DNA of 64,000 bases from Kushneria phosphatilytica (GTDB lineage: Bacteria > Pseudomonadota > Gammaproteobacteria > Pseudomonadales > Halomonadaceae). Below, one piece after another: positions 40,590 through 49,227 of the stretch. The notes below the pieces were generated by a model. It did not search any database and had not been told where the DNA came from. It saw only the letters and a list, made by a program, of their open reading frames with translations. The translations under genes were made by a program, and so were the position numbers. The number at the start of each line of letters is the position of its first letter. The first letter of the stretch is position 1. The DNA lies in contig NZ_CP043420.1 of assembly GCF_008247605.1 (NCBI RefSeq), positions 2,852,001 through 2,916,000 on the forward strand. The letters run 5' to 3'.

Positions 40590-42185
40590 ATGCAACGACT
40601 GACGCTGATGATGGCGACCACCTCGCTGGCAGGAGCCCTGAGCCTCGCGCCTTCTTTCATCGATACCGCAGCAGCTGCCACGCTCCGGATCGGTATCAGC
40701 AGCGATCCGGCGTCACTGGATCCGGGTCACATCACCGGCGGGGTCTGGGAAGAAGATGTGCTGCGTGACATCTACGAGGGCCTGATCAGCATCGATGCCA
40801 GTGGTCACATCATCCCCGGGGTGGCCAAAAGCTGGCAGCTTTCCGATGACGGCACCACCTGGACCTTTGAACTGCGTCAGGATGCAAAATGGTCGGATGG
40901 CCAACCGGTCACCGCCGAGGATTTCGTCCGGGCGCTGCGCTATCACGCCAATCCGAAAACGGCCTCGAACTACGCGCATCGGCTCTATCCCATCGTCAAT
41001 GCAGAGGCGATCACCCGGGGCGACAAGCCGGTCGACTCACTGGGTGTGGAGAGTCGCGACAACGGTAATACGCTGGTTATTCATCTGAACGAACCTACGG
41101 CCTATTTCCTGAAAACACTGGTCCTGCCCTTCGGTTACCCGTTGCCGAAACACGTGATGGCGCAATACGGAAAGTCCTGGAGCGATATCGACCATATCGT
41201 CACCAATGGCCCCTTCAGACCGGTCAAATGGGTCTCCAACACCGAGCTGGATACGGTAAAAAACCCGCAGTTCCATGACGCCGATCAGATCAGCCTCGAC
41301 GGGGTCGACTTCTACCCGCTGGAAGACAAGAACGCGGCCATTACCCGGTTCCGCGCCGGCGAGGTGGATATCGTGCGCGACTTCCCGGCGGCGCGATATC
41401 AATGGCTGAAGGAACATCTGCCAGATGCCGTGCATCTGACGCCCTCACTGGGCAGCTATTATTATGTATTCAATACCCGCAAGGACACACCCACGGCCGA
41501 CAAGCGCATTCGTCAGGCGCTGAGTCTGGCGATCAATCGCGATGTCATTGCCAACAAACTGCTCGATGGTGCGGTCAAGCCCTCTCATGCCCTGGTCCCA
41601 GGCGGGGTCAGCCACTACACGCCTCAGCCTCAGCCGGGACTTGAGGCCTCGATGGATGAGCGCATGAAGCAGGCGAAGCAGCTGATGCAGGCAGCCGGCT
41701 ACGGTCCGGATCATCCGCTCAAGCTGACCCTGCGCTACAACGCAGGCACCGAGCATCAGCGGATTGCCGTGGCTGTGGCAGCGATGTGGAAGCCACTGGG
41801 GGTAGACGTCAGTCTGCGCTCCAGCGAAGCCAACGTGCATTATGCCGACCTGATGCAGGGCGATTTTCAGGTAGCCCGGGCCGCCTGGATCTCAAGCTAC
41901 GATGACGCCCAGAACTTTCTGCAGCTGCTCTCGGCGGAGACCAACAACTACGGCGCCTGGCACAGTGATGAGTACAGCCGTTTGATGGCGCGCTCCGATC
42001 GTGAACAGGACCCCGACAAGCGAGAGGCACTGCTCGAACAGGCCGAACGGACAGGTCTGGCGGATTATCCGCTGGCGCCGATTTATATCTACGCCTCGCG
42101 CAATCTGGTCAACCCCGACATCGAAGGCTGGCAGGATAACGCACTGGACATGCACCCTTCGCGCTATCTTTCGCTGGGGCAGTGA
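40590..42185 (+). CDS. oppA: Oligopeptide ABC transporter substrate-binding protein, copy 1
   Basis: A 531-residue periplasmic receptor of the SBP_bac_5 family. The signal peptide covers about residues 1-30 and ends at TAAAATLR (signal peptidase I type, no lipobox). The mature part begins RIGISSDPASLDPG and contains DAKWSDGQPVTAEDF near residue 107 and the C-terminal LAPIYIYASRNLVNPDIEGW. AAGGAAG precedes the ATG. It is the first of four tandem receptors upstream of one oppBC-DF set. The peptide preference cannot be read from sequence. Confidence 0.93.
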   Translation: MQRLTLMMATTSLAGALSLAPSFIDTAAAATLRIGISSDPASLDPGHITGGVWEEDVLRDIYEGLISIDASGHIIPGVAKSWQLSDDGTTWTFELRQDAKWSDGQPVTAEDFVRALRYHANPKTASNYAHRLYPIVNAEAITRGDKPVDSLGVESRDNGNTLVIHLNEPTAYFLKTLVLPFGYPLPKHVMAQYGKSWSDIDHIVTNGPFRPVKWVSNTELDTVKNPQFHDADQISLDGVDFYPLEDKNAAITRFRAGEVDIVRDFPAARYQWLKEHLPDAVHLTPSLGSYYYVFNTRKDTPTADKRIRQALSLAINRDVIANKLLDGAVKPSHALVPGGVSHYTPQPQPGLEASMDERMKQAKQLMQAAGYGPDHPLKLTLRYNAGTEHQRIAVAVAAMWKPLGVDVSLRSSEANVHYADLMQGDFQVARAAWISSYDDAQNFLQLLSAETNNYGAWHSDEYSRLMARSDREQDPDKREALLEQAERTGLADYPLAPIYIYASRNLVNPDIEGWQDNALDMHPSRYLSLGQ

Positions 42186-42249
42186 TCACCCGGCTCATCA
42201 GACCTTGGTATAACGGGATGGACACTACGTTCAACCAGAGATAAGGTCT

Positions 42250-42281
42250 TTGACAACGGTATGATCTACCGGCATCACAAT
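42250..42281 (+). promoter_or_regulatory. Possible sigma-70 promoter before the second oppA copy
   Basis: TTGACA at 42250-42255 matches the -35 consensus. The -10 region is poor: CATCAC with 17-bp spacing, or CACAAT with 20 bp. The 142-bp gap between copies 1 and 2 leaves room for an internal promoter. Weak prediction. Confidence 0.3.
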
Positions 42282-42327
42282 CCTCCGCCATCCGCGGAAA
42301 TAACAAGTACACAGATCAGGACATACA

Positions 42328-43929
42328 ATGCATCATCCTCGTCTTCTCTCCAGCGCCATCGCGCTGGCTACGGCCGTACTGCTTACCCCCACACAGGCCA
42401 CGGCCGCCGATCAGTCTCACACCCTCAATATCGGCATTACCGGTGAACCCGCTTCACTCGACCCGGCCAAGGCCTCGGGTGGTGTATGGGAATCCGACGT
42501 TTTCTATGACCTGTATTCCGGGTTGATCGTCGAAAATGCAAAAGGGGAACATATCCCCGGCGTGGCGAAGAGCTGGGAAGTCTCCGATGATGGCCTGACC
42601 TATACCTTCCATCTGCGCGATGATGCCAAGTGGTCGGACGGCCAACCGGTCACCGCGGAAGATTTCGTGTTCGGCTGGCAACATCAGCTCGATCCGAAGA
42701 GTGCCTCCAAATACGCCTACATGCTCTACCCGGTCAAAAACGCCAAAGCGGTCAATACCGGCAAGAAGCCACTGGATGCACTGGGGGTCAAATCACTGGA
42801 TGACGGGCATACCTTCCAAGTGACGCTGGCCCAGCCGACGCCCTACTTCATCAAGATCCTGACGCATTACACCTCACTGCCAGTGCCCAAACACGTGGTC
42901 AAAAAGTACGGCGACCAATGGACACAGATGGATCACATCGTGACCGATGGCGCCTTCAAGCCGACCAACTGGATTTCCCACGATCACATCACGGCAGTCA
43001 GGAATCCGGACTTCTACGATGCGAAGGACGTATCGCTGGAGCAGATCAACTACTACCCCACCGAAGACGCCAATGCCGGGGTGCAGCGCTATCGTGCCGG
43101 TGAGCTCGATATTCTGCGCAACTATACGTCCGACCGTTATGACTGGCTGAAGAAAAATCTGCCCCAGGCCACACACATGGACACCTACCTGGGCTCGTAC
43201 TACTACGTGCTCAATAGCCGCGACGGTCGCCCCACTGCCGATCCGCGTGTCCGTGAAGCGCTTAATCTGGCCATTCGGCGCAATGTGCTCTCCGAACAGA
43301 TCATGAACGGCACCTTCAAACCCGCCTATGCGCTGGTGCCGCCGGGGGTTTCCCACTATGACGCCCAGCCCATGGCCCTCAAGGGCATGTCCATGGACGA
43401 GCGCATGAAAAAGGCCAAACAGCTGATGCAGGACGCCGGCTATGGCCCGGATCACCCGCTCAAGCTGATGCTGCGCTACAACACCAACGATGAGCACAAG
43501 AAAATCGCCATCGCCGTGGCGGCCATGTGGCGACCGCTCGGCGTACAGGTCGAGATGACCAATGCCGAGGTCACGGTACACTATCAGGCACTGCAGGAAG
43601 GTGACTTCGATGTCGGCCGCGCCGGCTGGATTGCCGACTACAACGACGCCGAGAACTTCCTCACTCTGCTGCACACCGGGGTGGGCAACAACTATGGTGC
43701 CTACCATAGTGAGCAGTTCGATCAGTTGATGGACAAGGCCAACGTCACCCTGGATAACGACAAGCGTGAAAAGCTCATGGAACAGGCAGAAAGCGTTGCC
43801 ATGAATGATTACGCGCTGATTCCCCTGCTCTATTACGTGTCACGTAACCTGGTCAATCCGAAGCTGAAGGGCTGGCATGACAATATCGAGGACAACCACC
43901 CCTCCCGCTGGGTGAAGTTCTCGCAGTAA
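42328..43929 (+). CDS. oppA: Oligopeptide ABC transporter substrate-binding protein, copy 2
   Basis: A 533-residue SBP_bac_5 receptor with a signal peptide ending near TQATAAD (residue about 28) and the mature start LNIGITGEPASLDPAKASGG. It shares long identical stretches with copy 1 (DDAKWSDGQPVTAEDF, AMWRPLG, QAGYGPDHPL-type DAGYGPDHPLKL). Copies 1-3 clearly arose by local duplication and diverged. Its C-terminus, LIPLLYYVSRNLVNPKLKGW, is intact, so it is not a pseudogene. It may have its own promoter at about 42250. A strong hairpin follows at 43975-44003. Confidence 0.93.
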   Translation: MHHPRLLSSAIALATAVLLTPTQATAADQSHTLNIGITGEPASLDPAKASGGVWESDVFYDLYSGLIVENAKGEHIPGVAKSWEVSDDGLTYTFHLRDDAKWSDGQPVTAEDFVFGWQHQLDPKSASKYAYMLYPVKNAKAVNTGKKPLDALGVKSLDDGHTFQVTLAQPTPYFIKILTHYTSLPVPKHVVKKYGDQWTQMDHIVTDGAFKPTNWISHDHITAVRNPDFYDAKDVSLEQINYYPTEDANAGVQRYRAGELDILRNYTSDRYDWLKKNLPQATHMDTYLGSYYYVLNSRDGRPTADPRVREALNLAIRRNVLSEQIMNGTFKPAYALVPPGVSHYDAQPMALKGMSMDERMKKAKQLMQDAGYGPDHPLKLMLRYNTNDEHKKIAIAVAAMWRPLGVQVEMTNAEVTVHYQALQEGDFDVGRAGWIADYNDAENFLTLLHTGVGNNYGAYHSEQFDQLMDKANVTLDNDKREKLMEQAESVAMNDYALIPLLYYVSRNLVNPKLKGWHDNIEDNHPSRWVKFSQ

Positions 43930-43974
43930 TCTTCCCCTGACCTGATTGCGCACAGGTCTCGCGCAAGCGTTATT

Positions 43975-44003
43975 CACCCGCCCGGCAACGAGGCCGGCGG
44001 GTG
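43975..44003. terminator. Intercistronic hairpin between oppA copies 2 and 3
   Basis: CACCCGCCCGGC / GCCGGCGGGTG pair with a single bulge around the loop AACGAG, a very stable stem, 45 bases after the copy 2 stop. No T-run follows. It could be a partial terminator or an mRNA-stabilising element that sets the receptor:permease ratio (inference). Confidence 0.5.
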
Positions 44004-44052
44004 CATGAACCATTGCCATAAGCGAGCGTTACGACACACAGGGGAACGACGC

Positions 44053-45639
44053 ATGGTGAAATATCGTCTGGCTGCTGCAGCGGCCACGGGCCTATGGTTG
44101 TCACTGGCCAGCCTGACCGGGCAGGCCGCGACACTGAATATCGGCACCCAGGGTGAGCCGGCTTCACTCGATCCGGCACGCGTCAATGGCACGGTATTCG
44201 AAAATACCGTACTGGGCGATCTCTACGAGGGGTTGATCACGCTGGGCCCGGGTGGTGAGTACCTGCCTGGCGTGGCAAAGCAGTGGGACACCTCATCGGA
44301 TGGCCGCCGCTGGACCTTTCATCTGCGTGATGATGCCCGCTGGTCCGATGGTGAACCGGTGACAGCAAGGGATTTCGTGGTGGCCTTTCGCCGCGTCCTC
44401 GACCCGGCCACCGCCTCGGTCTATGCCAGCCTGCTGTATCCGTTGCATAACGCCAGCGCCATCAGCCAGGGCAAGGCGTCCGTCGAATCACTGGGCATTT
44501 CGGCACCCGATCCTCATACCCTGGTGCTCGAACTCGATGACAACACGCCGTGGCTACCCTCACTGCTGGCACATATTGTCACCTCTCCGGTACCGGCGCA
44601 TCTGATCGAGCGCTATGGTCAGCAGTGGAGCGGGATCGAGCATATTGCCACCAACGGGGCTTTCACCCCCGAAAGCTGGCGCTCGCATGATCATATCGCC
44701 GCAGTGCGCAACCGCTATTTCCACGATGCCGAAGATGTCGTCCTGGATGGAGTCAATTACTACCCCGCCGAGGATCTGCAGGCCGGGCTATCGCGCTTTC
44801 GTGCCGGTGAACTCGATATCATGCGCGACTTCGACCCACAGCGTTATCAGTGGCTCCGGGAGCATCTGGGCAGCGCCGTGCATTTGCATAACCAGCTGGC
44901 CACCTATTACTACGCGCTGAATTCGCGGCAGGGACATCCCACTGCGGACCCGCGAGTTCGCCAGGCACTCAATCTTGCCCTGCGCCGCCGCGTGGTCACC
45001 AGGCAGATTCTCAAGGGCGCGGTCGAACCGACCACATCACTGGTGCCTGCGGGGATCAGTCACTACCAGCCCCAGCCGATGCCCGGCCTCGATCAGCCCA
45101 TGGCACAGCGTCAGAGCGAAGCACGCACCCTGCTCGAAGAGGCCGGTTATGGCCCTGATCATCCACTCACCCTGCGGCTGCGCTACAACTCCCGCGACGA
45201 CCATCGCCGTATCGCGGTGGCCGTCGCCGCCATGTGGCGACCACTCGGGATCAGGGTCGACCTGATCAATGCCGAAGCCAGCGTGCACTACTCAAGCCTC
45301 GCCCAGGGTGACTTCGATGTCGGCCGGGCCAGCTGGGTCGCCGACTTCGACGATGCCAGCAACTTCCTCGGCATCCTGCAAAGCGGCAATCCCAAGAACT
45401 ATGGCGGTTATCACAGCCCGGCGTTCGACAGGCTGATGGCAGAGGCCGCCACCGAAACCGATCCCGACCAACGCCAGGCGCTACTGGAACAGGCCGAACG
45501 GGTCGCCATGAGCGATTACGCCATGGCCCCCATCTATTCCGATGCCTCGCGCAACCTGGTCAATCCGAAACTCGCAGGCTGGCAGGATAACGCCATCAAT
45601 CGTCATCCGGCCCGCTGGATGCATTTCGACGAGTCATAG
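44053..45639 (+). CDS. oppA: Oligopeptide ABC transporter substrate-binding protein, copy 3
   Basis: A 528-residue SBP_bac_5 receptor. The signal peptide of MVKYRLAAAAATGLWLSLAS ends at GQAATLN, about residue 25. The mature protein starts LNIGTQGEPASLDPARVNG and has DDARWSDGEPVTARDF and the C-terminal APIYSDASRNLVNPKLAGW. The ATG at 44053 has AGGGGAA upstream; the open frame from 44005 would overlap the hairpin region. The copy 4 start follows the stop by three bases. Confidence 0.93.
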   Translation: MVKYRLAAAAATGLWLSLASLTGQAATLNIGTQGEPASLDPARVNGTVFENTVLGDLYEGLITLGPGGEYLPGVAKQWDTSSDGRRWTFHLRDDARWSDGEPVTARDFVVAFRRVLDPATASVYASLLYPLHNASAISQGKASVESLGISAPDPHTLVLELDDNTPWLPSLLAHIVTSPVPAHLIERYGQQWSGIEHIATNGAFTPESWRSHDHIAAVRNRYFHDAEDVVLDGVNYYPAEDLQAGLSRFRAGELDIMRDFDPQRYQWLREHLGSAVHLHNQLATYYYALNSRQGHPTADPRVRQALNLALRRRVVTRQILKGAVEPTTSLVPAGISHYQPQPMPGLDQPMAQRQSEARTLLEEAGYGPDHPLTLRLRYNSRDDHRRIAVAVAAMWRPLGIRVDLINAEASVHYSSLAQGDFDVGRASWVADFDDASNFLGILQSGNPKNYGGYHSPAFDRLMAEAATETDPDQRQALLEQAERVAMSDYAMAPIYSDASRNLVNPKLAGWQDNAINRHPARWMHFDES

Positions 45640-45642
45640 GCC

Positions 45643-47280
45643 ATGCAGAACAACAAACCGCTATTCGACATGAACCGTATCGCCCGACTGCGCGCCATGC
45701 CGACCGGAAAGATGCCAAGCAAGGCTTTACTGATTGGCAGCCTGCTGCTCAGCACCGCAGTGCAGGCCACGACACTGCGCATCGATAACGAAGGCGAACC
45801 GGGCTCACTGGACCCGCAGCAGTCCAATAACCTGTGGGACTCCCGTATCCAGCGCGAGCTGTTCGATCGGCTGGTGGACTATAGCGCCGAGGGTGAACTG
45901 GTCCCCGGTCTGGCCGAGCGCTGGGAAGTCAGTGATGACGGGCTGACCTGGACCTTTCATCTGCGCGATGCGCAGTGGTCGGATGGGCAGCCGATCACCG
46001 CAGATGATGCCGTCTACTCGTTGCGTCGGCTGCTCTCACCGGCGATGGCCAATCAGAACGCCAATCTTTATTACCCCATCGTCAATGCCCGGGCGATCAA
46101 TACCGGCAAGCTGGCCCCCGAGCAGCTGGGTGTTAAAGAGCTTGATGCACACACCCTGCAGATCCGTCTCGAACAGCCCACGCCCTGGTTCCTCCAGACC
46201 ATGGCGATGAGCGAGGCCGCCCCGCTGCCTCGCCACTACATCGAAGCCAACACGCAATGGATCAACCCCGGAGAAACGGTCGTCAGCGGTCCCTTCAGAC
46301 TGGCCGAATGGGCCTCCCAATCGAAGGTAGTGCTACAGAAGAATCCGCGTTTCTACGCCGCTGATGACGTCGCCATTGACCGCGCCGTGTTCTATCCCAT
46401 TGATAATAGCGGCGCCGCCCTGCGACGGTTTCGCGCCGGGGATCTGGACATCTCCTACTCAAGCGTCCCCTCCACCCGCTTTGACTGGGTGCGCGAGCAT
46501 CTGGGCAAGTCGCTGCGCTCGGGGCCGCTGAATGCCGAATATTTCTACATGTTCAATCTGCGCCACGACTCTCCTTTGGCTGACAAACGCGTACGCGAGG
46601 CGCTCAACCTGGCAGTACGGCGTAACGTGATTACCGGGCAGATCCTGGGCATGGGGCAGCAGCCCAGCTACTGGCTGGTGCCGCACGCTACGGCTGGCGA
46701 CGTCCGCAGTCGCATGGCATTTGCCGACATGCCCATGGAAGAGCGCATGGCCCGGGCGCAGAAGCTGATGCAGCAGGCAGGTTACGGCCCCGATCATCCG
46801 CTGTCGCTGACGCTGCGCTATAACACCAGCGAGGACCACAAGAAGATCGCCATCGCCATTGCTGCGATGTGGAAGCCGCTGGGTGTGCAGGTAAAGATGG
46901 TGAACTCGGAGGCCGCCGTACACTACGCCAGCATTCAGCAGGGCGACTTTCAGGTCGCTCGCTATGGCATGGTGGCCACGGTCAATGATCCCTTTGACTT
47001 CCTGGGCAGCTATGCCAGCGGAGGGTCTGCCGCACGCAGCAGCGGTTATCACAGTGACCGCTATGACGAACTGATCGAACAGGGCAACCGGACGCTGGAA
47101 CCGCAGCAGCGCGCCGAAGTGCTTGGCCAGGCACAACAGCTGCTACTCGACGATTACGCCCTGCTCCCCATTTATGACTACGTCACTCATCACCTGGTGT
47201 CACCGCAGGTCCGGGGATGGCAGAGCAACGCCATGGACATTCACCCATTACGCTGGGTCAGCCTCGCACCGGAATCCTGA
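45643..47280 (+). CDS. oppA: Oligopeptide ABC transporter substrate-binding protein, copy 4 (divergent)
   Basis: A 545-residue SBP_bac_5 receptor, the most divergent of the four. The hydrophobic signal core ALLIGSLLLSTAVQA lies at residues about 28-42, giving a long basic n-region if 45643 is the start; ATG codons at 45670 or 45712 are possible shorter starts. The mature start is LRIDNEGEPGSLDPQQSN. It keeps DAQWSDGQPITADDAV and QQAGYGPDHPLSL but replaces the copies 1-3 segment VP.GVSHY with WLVPHATAGDV, and uses ANTQWINPGETVVSGPFRL. These differences lie in ligand-facing regions of the fold, suggesting a different peptide range (inference). Confidence 0.92.
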   Translation: MQNNKPLFDMNRIARLRAMPTGKMPSKALLIGSLLLSTAVQATTLRIDNEGEPGSLDPQQSNNLWDSRIQRELFDRLVDYSAEGELVPGLAERWEVSDDGLTWTFHLRDAQWSDGQPITADDAVYSLRRLLSPAMANQNANLYYPIVNARAINTGKLAPEQLGVKELDAHTLQIRLEQPTPWFLQTMAMSEAAPLPRHYIEANTQWINPGETVVSGPFRLAEWASQSKVVLQKNPRFYAADDVAIDRAVFYPIDNSGAALRRFRAGDLDISYSSVPSTRFDWVREHLGKSLRSGPLNAEYFYMFNLRHDSPLADKRVREALNLAVRRNVITGQILGMGQQPSYWLVPHATAGDVRSRMAFADMPMEERMARAQKLMQQAGYGPDHPLSLTLRYNTSEDHKKIAIAIAAMWKPLGVQVKMVNSEAAVHYASIQQGDFQVARYGMVATVNDPFDFLGSYASGGSAARSSGYHSDRYDELIEQGNRTLEPQQRAEVLGQAQQLLLDDYALLPIYDYVTHHLVSPQVRGWQSNAMDIHPLRWVSLAPES

Positions 47281-47292
47281 ACGGAGCATCTC

Positions 47293-47337
47293 ATGTCGAT
47301 TTCACTTAACGCATCACGGGTTTTCAACGCATGCTGA
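47293..47337 (+). CDS. 14-codon leader-type ORF overlapping the oppB start
   Basis: ATG at 47293 is preceded by GGAG at a good distance (GAACGGAGCATCTC) and encodes MSISLNASRVFNAC before TGA at 47335-47337. Its stop overlaps the oppB ATG (47331-47333) in ATGCTGA. oppB itself lacks a good Shine-Dalgarno sequence, so ribosomes finishing this mini-ORF could re-initiate at oppB. Whether the peptide matters or only its translation does is unknown. Confidence 0.5.
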   Translation: MSISLNASRVFNAC

Positions 47338-48257
47338 CCTATACCGCCAAACGGCTGGCCATGGCGATCCCGACACTGCTGATCGTCATTACCGTATCGT
47401 TTTTCCTGATGCGCGTGGCGCCCGGTGGACCGTTCGATGGCGAGCGCCAGCTTCCCCCCGAGATCGAACACAACCTGCAGGCGGCCTATCATCTCGATGA
47501 GCCGTTGCCCATGCAGTATCTGCGCTACATGGGCAATCTGCTGCAGGGCGATTTCGGACCGTCATTCAAGTACAAGGATTTCTCGGTCACCCAGCTGATC
47601 CTGCAGGGCTTTCCGGTCAGTCTTGAACTTGGCGGGCTGGCGATCGGACTGGCGCTGATCATTGGGCTGCCCCTGGGCGTTATTGCGGCGCTCAGACGCA
47701 ATTCGACAGTCGACTACATGGTCATGGGGGTCGCGCTGGGAGGCATCGCCGTGCCCAATTTCGTGATCGCCCCGATCCTCGCGCTGGTCTTCGGCGTCCT
47801 GCTGGCCTGGCTACCGGCCGGGGGGTGGAATGGTGGCGCCCTTCCCAATCTGGTACTGCCGGTGATCGCGCTGGCGATTCAGCAGATCGCCTACATCGCC
47901 CGCATGATGCGCGCCTCGATGATCGAGATTCTGGGCAGTCACTTCATTCGTACCGCCCGCGCCAAGGGGCTCTCCGAACGCCAGGTCATCTGGCGTCATG
48001 CCCTGCGCCCGGCGATGCTACCGGTCATTTCCTATCTCGGCCCTGCCATCGCCGGCATCATCACCGGCTCGGTGGTGATCGAACAGATCTTCGGACTGCC
48101 CGGCATCGGTCGCTACTTCGTCCAGGGCGCACTCAACCGTGACTACACCCTGGTGATGGGCACGGTGGTGTTCTACGGCGTGCTGATCGTGCTGATGAAT
48201 CTGGTGGTCGACCTGCTCTACTCCGCACTCGATCCACAAATCCGCTATGACGACTGA
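47331..48257 (+). CDS. oppB: Oligopeptide ABC transporter permease OppB
   Basis: A 308-residue inner-membrane permease, almost the same length as E. coli OppB (306). It shows the shared segments FFLMRVAPGGPFDGER, GDFGPSFKYKDFSV, LPAGGWNGGALPNL and FIRTARAKGLSERQVIWRHA, the last being the EAA loop contacting the ATPase. About six spans. The ribosome site is weak; translation is probably coupled to the mini-ORF at 47293. oppC follows 18 bp later. Confidence 0.96.
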   Translation: MLTYTAKRLAMAIPTLLIVITVSFFLMRVAPGGPFDGERQLPPEIEHNLQAAYHLDEPLPMQYLRYMGNLLQGDFGPSFKYKDFSVTQLILQGFPVSLELGGLAIGLALIIGLPLGVIAALRRNSTVDYMVMGVALGGIAVPNFVIAPILALVFGVLLAWLPAGGWNGGALPNLVLPVIALAIQQIAYIARMMRASMIEILGSHFIRTARAKGLSERQVIWRHALRPAMLPVISYLGPAIAGIITGSVVIEQIFGLPGIGRYFVQGALNRDYTLVMGTVVFYGVLIVLMNLVVDLLYSALDPQIRYDD

Positions 48258-48275
48258 CCTTCGGACCCTCTGCTC

Positions 48276-49217
48276 ATGACCAGTCACACTTCTACCCATG
48301 ACGGTTTCGAAGACCGCCACGACCGGCCGGCCGGCAATCCCAATCCACCGCCGGAACCCGACCTCGATCCCGGCGAGAGCCTGGGGCGCGAAGCCTGGCG
48401 CCGGCTGAAACAGAATCATGCCGCCATGTTCAGCCTGGTGCTGCTGATCGTGATCGCCATTGCCTGCGTGGCCGGCCCCTGGCTCTCTCCCTGGGGGCTC
48501 GCCGATGTCGACTGGAATGCCTTTGGCGTACCGCCGACGCTGGAAGGCATGCACCTGCTCGGCACCGATGCCAATGGCCGTGACCTGCTCACCCGTACAC
48601 TTTATGGCGGCCGCGTATCGCTGTCGGTCGCACTGGTCGCGACCGTGGTCAGCCTGGTGATCGGCGTACTTTATGGCGCCATCTCAGGGTATGTCGGCGG
48701 GCGCACCGACAATCTCATGATGCGGTTTGTCGACATCATGTACTCGCTGCCATTCATGTTCCTGGTGATCCTGCTGATGGTGGTATTCGGCCGCAATATC
48801 TTTTTGATCTATGCCGCCATCGGTGCCGTGGAATGGCTCGACATGGCGCGCATCGTGCGTGGTCAGACACTCGCCCTCAAGCGTCGCGAGTTCATCGAGG
48901 CCGCCCATGCGCTGGGGGTCAGGGACAGTCGCATCGTTACCCGACATCTGATTCCCAACACGCTCGGCCCGGTGATCATCTACGTCACCCTGACCGTACC
49001 CAAGGTCATTCTGCTGGAAAGCTTTCTCTCCTTCCTCGGTCTCGGCGTGCAGGAACCGCTGACCAGCTGGGGCGTCCTGATCAGCGAAGGCACCGATCAG
49101 ATGCAGAGCGCCCCCTGGATGCTGCTGGTTCCGGCGGTATTCCTCGCCCTCACCCTCTTCTGTCTCAACTTCCTCGGCGATGGGCTGCGTGACGCCCTCG
49201 ACCCGCGAACGCGCTAG
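48276..49217 (+). CDS. oppC: Oligopeptide ABC transporter permease OppC
   Basis: A 313-residue permease. The first about 45 residues are cytoplasmic, acidic and proline-rich (NPNPPPEPDLDPGESLG). The first span is around FSLVLLIVIAIACVAGPWL. Further features are HLLGTDANGRDLLTR, the EAA loop EAAHALGVRDSRIVTRHLIP, and the C-terminal FLGDGLRDALDPRTR typical of OppC/DppC. Partner of OppB. Confidence 0.96.
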   Translation: MTSHTSTHDGFEDRHDRPAGNPNPPPEPDLDPGESLGREAWRRLKQNHAAMFSLVLLIVIAIACVAGPWLSPWGLADVDWNAFGVPPTLEGMHLLGTDANGRDLLTRTLYGGRVSLSVALVATVVSLVIGVLYGAISGYVGGRTDNLMMRFVDIMYSLPFMFLVILLMVVFGRNIFLIYAAIGAVEWLDMARIVRGQTLALKRREFIEAAHALGVRDSRIVTRHLIPNTLGPVIIYVTLTVPKVILLESFLSFLGLGVQEPLTSWGVLISEGTDQMQSAPWMLLVPAVFLALTLFCLNFLGDGLRDALDPRTR

Positions 49218-49227
49218 GAGTACGACC

